Under the pieces are notes generated by a model that was not told where the DNA came from, searched no databases, and saw nothing but the letters and a program-made list of their open reading frames with translations. 64,000 nt of DNA from Ascaris suum (lineage: Eukaryota > Nematoda > Chromadorea > Rhabditida > Ascarididae): the NCBI GenBank assembly GCA_013433145.1, contig CM024178.1:5751260-5815259 (forward strand), in the 5' to 3' direction. The translations under genes and the position numbers were made by a program. Shown here piece by piece: positions 61,401 through 64,000 of this stretch (the stretch's first letter is position 1; each line of letters starts with the position of its first letter).

Positions 61401-64000
61401 GTGATACCTTGGACAGGAAGCAAAGTAAAGTGGAGGGGAGTGAGCGAGGAGCGGATGAGGTTAACAAAAGGTGATAACATCAAAGCTGTTGTGATTGAAA
61501 ATGTGCACCTTTAATCAGCAAATTTAGCGCATTTTTTAAAAATTGTTCTCTAAATACTCCCATTCCATCTTGTGCTCCTATTGAAATAAATATAAATAAG
61601 TTCACTGCTTGGAATGTGGAGGAGTGTGGAGTCTCAAATAATGCTTCCGGATGTCTCAAATCAAATCATGAAGAATTTCTCGACTATTTTCGATAAAAGT
61701 TAAGTAATCAAACTGCTCGGAAGTTAATTAATTTATGAAATTACTTAAAAGACCAATTGTTAAATGATCGAAATACTTTTCGGATAATGTTACAATTGAT
61801 AGCTAAAAGGAAATAATATGTGAGTGTAAAAAGCAGATTAGGAGGTTGAAGTCTTACATTTGCTAGCTTGGCGATTTCTGCCGTAAAAAGTGACATTCAC
61901 AGAAAAATTAATCAACGAAATGATTGTTCCATATATTTTTATTCAAATGAATATTCGTTATTAAATGCGAACGTAATATCAGTCCAATCAGACAACGTTT
62001 GATTCTTCTTCAATGAACGCTTCAAGGACTAAGCACTTCATAAAATATCCAATAAAGCTCAATGTTTCTAGTGCCCGGTGTCGAATTCCGCTTGCACTGC
62101 TTTATTATATATTAAACTTGCTGCACTACCAACGTAATTTGCATAAAGTAACTCGACACAGAAGAGAATGTGTTAAGAGATGTCTCACACTTCCTAACTG
62201 GAAACTACATTTTTTGAAACATTTCAAGTTCGCCAAGCAAACTTCTCACCAATTTGTCGCGTAATGCATATTTCATCAGAAATATTGTGGACATTGTCAA
62301 TAGTTGGACCGAAGATAATAACTCTGCTTTGGTTTAATAAATAGACGTGTTGTACACAATTGCTTGTTAGATCGGACTTTTGCTGTAAAAACAATCTGCG
62401 ATTCTGTGCTGTGATATTATTCTGCCAACCATTAGTTACCTGTTAAAGACCAATTAGGTACAATGTCCTAGATGTGCTTCTCAGTTTTAAAAATGCATGT
62501 GTTTGAAATTAGTGAAACGTCCATCGATGAATTTGTTAGTGAAACACATCGCCGCCCAGATGGTTTCTACATTGCCGCCGAGATGAATGTGCATACGAAT
62601 CTACATAAAAGATTCGTTCTCATCAGAAATCGTCAAAATACACATAGGGTGAACAGTGATAATTTCTGGACATATTATTAACTGCAGTCAACGAGTTATC
62701 GGCATAGTTATACAGACGCATATTTCCTAAGCGGTTGTTTGTTGTGCGTTCTCTTTGTTTATGCATATGCAATTTCATTATGCACCATGCAAATCAAATA
62801 GAGGTATACCGTACACGCACAGATGCATCATACACACTCATATATTTCTATCGTTTAGAGGGTGAAAAGTAACGTTTTCAAGTGCTAGTGATTTGCATAT
62901 AAACAATAGAATTTGCGGAATGGAAGCATTAATTCATCGTCTATTGTACGTTTACGGCAAAAACGTTTACAGCGAGTGCATACGTGTGCCAACAAGATCA
63001 TCATGGAATAGTAGGAAAATTGTATGCTGACGTTTTTTTGGACGAGTGCATTAAGAGCACAGAAAAATTTCGCGTATATTCCTTCGCTTTGAGAAGAAAT
63101 TTTGAAGGGAGATAAGGGATAAAATCGCTGCAGGCTAAATAATTTTTGAGAAGCACCAAATGAAATCGAATAAAATTACGATGCACTGAATGAGATTTGA
63201 ACTAAAATTCATCTAATGTAATTTTTTATGCCTTTTGGCGGATGCGACTCGAGAAAAAGAAAGAAATTCATACTGCGGCAATGCTCCTTTTGAATTTAAT
63301 AGACCTTCCATGCGCTAGAATATACTGCCCATGTTTGCATTTTCAAGCATCCATCTATTTGTAATAGAGAGAACAACATGGAATTTTCTTTTCGTGTCTT
63401 TTCATAGCCTCAACACAACCGACAATCATCTCAAATATTAGGCGTAACAAGCAGATATGTTACATACGTATATTTCCATGTTACACGTTCAATATGGGAA
63501 TAGGAAAGACGGAAATGCGCCATCAAATCTCATCAGACTTTCACAACTTCAAAAGATTTAATAAAAACTATCATTATAATTACAGAGACTAAAAAGAGAA
63601 CCCAAATAAATAATAGATATTTAATTTCTGCTGAAGGACTCAAAACTTCTTAATAGCAGTTCTTTATTGCGATGAAGCACTAAATCAATCGTAAATTAAT
63701 GGAAAGCGCTGTAAAGAAATGAAATGATATAATTGTGATATGCGCGATAATAAAATCTAATTATTCCGGGAATAATTCCAGTGCAATTATTCATATAGAA
63801 CTTCCATTTCCAGGAAATAATGCAACGAATTCACTTAATTTGTAGTTTGTTGTCTTGACGACTAGCAAATATACTTGTCAACATTTCCTATCATCAATTC
63901 ATGTGTTAATAAAACGCCATAAATCAGCCTCTTAACAATGGATTCTGCAAATTCGTTTCTTTCAAAAATCATCCTTCTGCAACACTGCAAAAGTGTCCGA

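Larger units (their letters stand above)
53220..64000. other. Intergenic, ~10.8 kb, no gene supported
   Basis: AT-rich, with ORFs up to 99 codons lacking recognised motifs. Contains a 30-bp tandem repeat (53935-53994), a 26-bp duplication (55350-55400) and a C-rich tract near 56835-56862. No tRNA, rRNA or conserved exon was identified. Confidence 0.5.

Overview
This window is eukaryotic nuclear DNA, most likely from a nematode. Genes are split into short exons (35-430 bases) separated by long AT-rich introns. 3' splice sites are of the TTTTCAG/TTTTAG type and 5' sites of the GTAAGT/GTRNNN type. Several first exons start just after a good 3' splice site, as expected for spliced-leader trans-splicing. 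Gene spacing, long introns and large (TA)n and (ATT)n arrays resemble ascaridoid or spirurid nematodes more than Caenorhabditis, but the species placement is inference. No bacterial-type operon, CRISPR array or rRNA is visible.

Three multi-exon genes can be rebuilt with every splice phase agreeing. (1) Minus strand, 1662-872: a two-exon homologue of SREK1IP1, a CCHC zinc-knuckle protein with a lysine-rich tail linked to SR-protein splicing. (2) Plus strand, 19766-28910: a seven-exon CCDC9-like gene with an N-terminal coiled coil, a W-rich segment, an RG repeat and a basic low-complexity region. (3) Plus strand, 33436-46100: a SIX1/2-class homeobox transcription factor gene. Its homeodomain exon can join in phase to either of two last exons, one 245 bases downstream followed by AATAAA, the other about 10.3 kb downstream. 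This predicts two different C-termini.

Layout: 1-3480 is compact, with SREK1IP1, a weaker divergent pair of small gene models (2498-2153 minus, 2589-3159 plus), and a stretch that may instead be an old LTR-retrotransposon end. 3.5-19.7 kb is largely non-coding, with one 184-codon ORF containing an out-of-frame tandem repeat, and stem-loops. 19.8-28.9 kb is the CCDC9-like gene. 29-33.4 kb is intergenic, with a tRNA-like stem-loop and the putative SIX upstream region. 33.4-46.1 kb is the SIX gene, mostly intron. 46.1-64 kb is almost gene-free, with a ~570 bp ATT array, two large TA arrays and short minisatellites.

The three recognised genes do not form one pathway. SREK1IP1 and CCDC9 are both RNA-linked, and SIX1/2 is a developmental regulator. 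The most interesting single feature is the pair of alternative last exons of the SIX gene. All exon structures were worked out by eye from splice motifs, phase and recalled family resemblance, without any database search.
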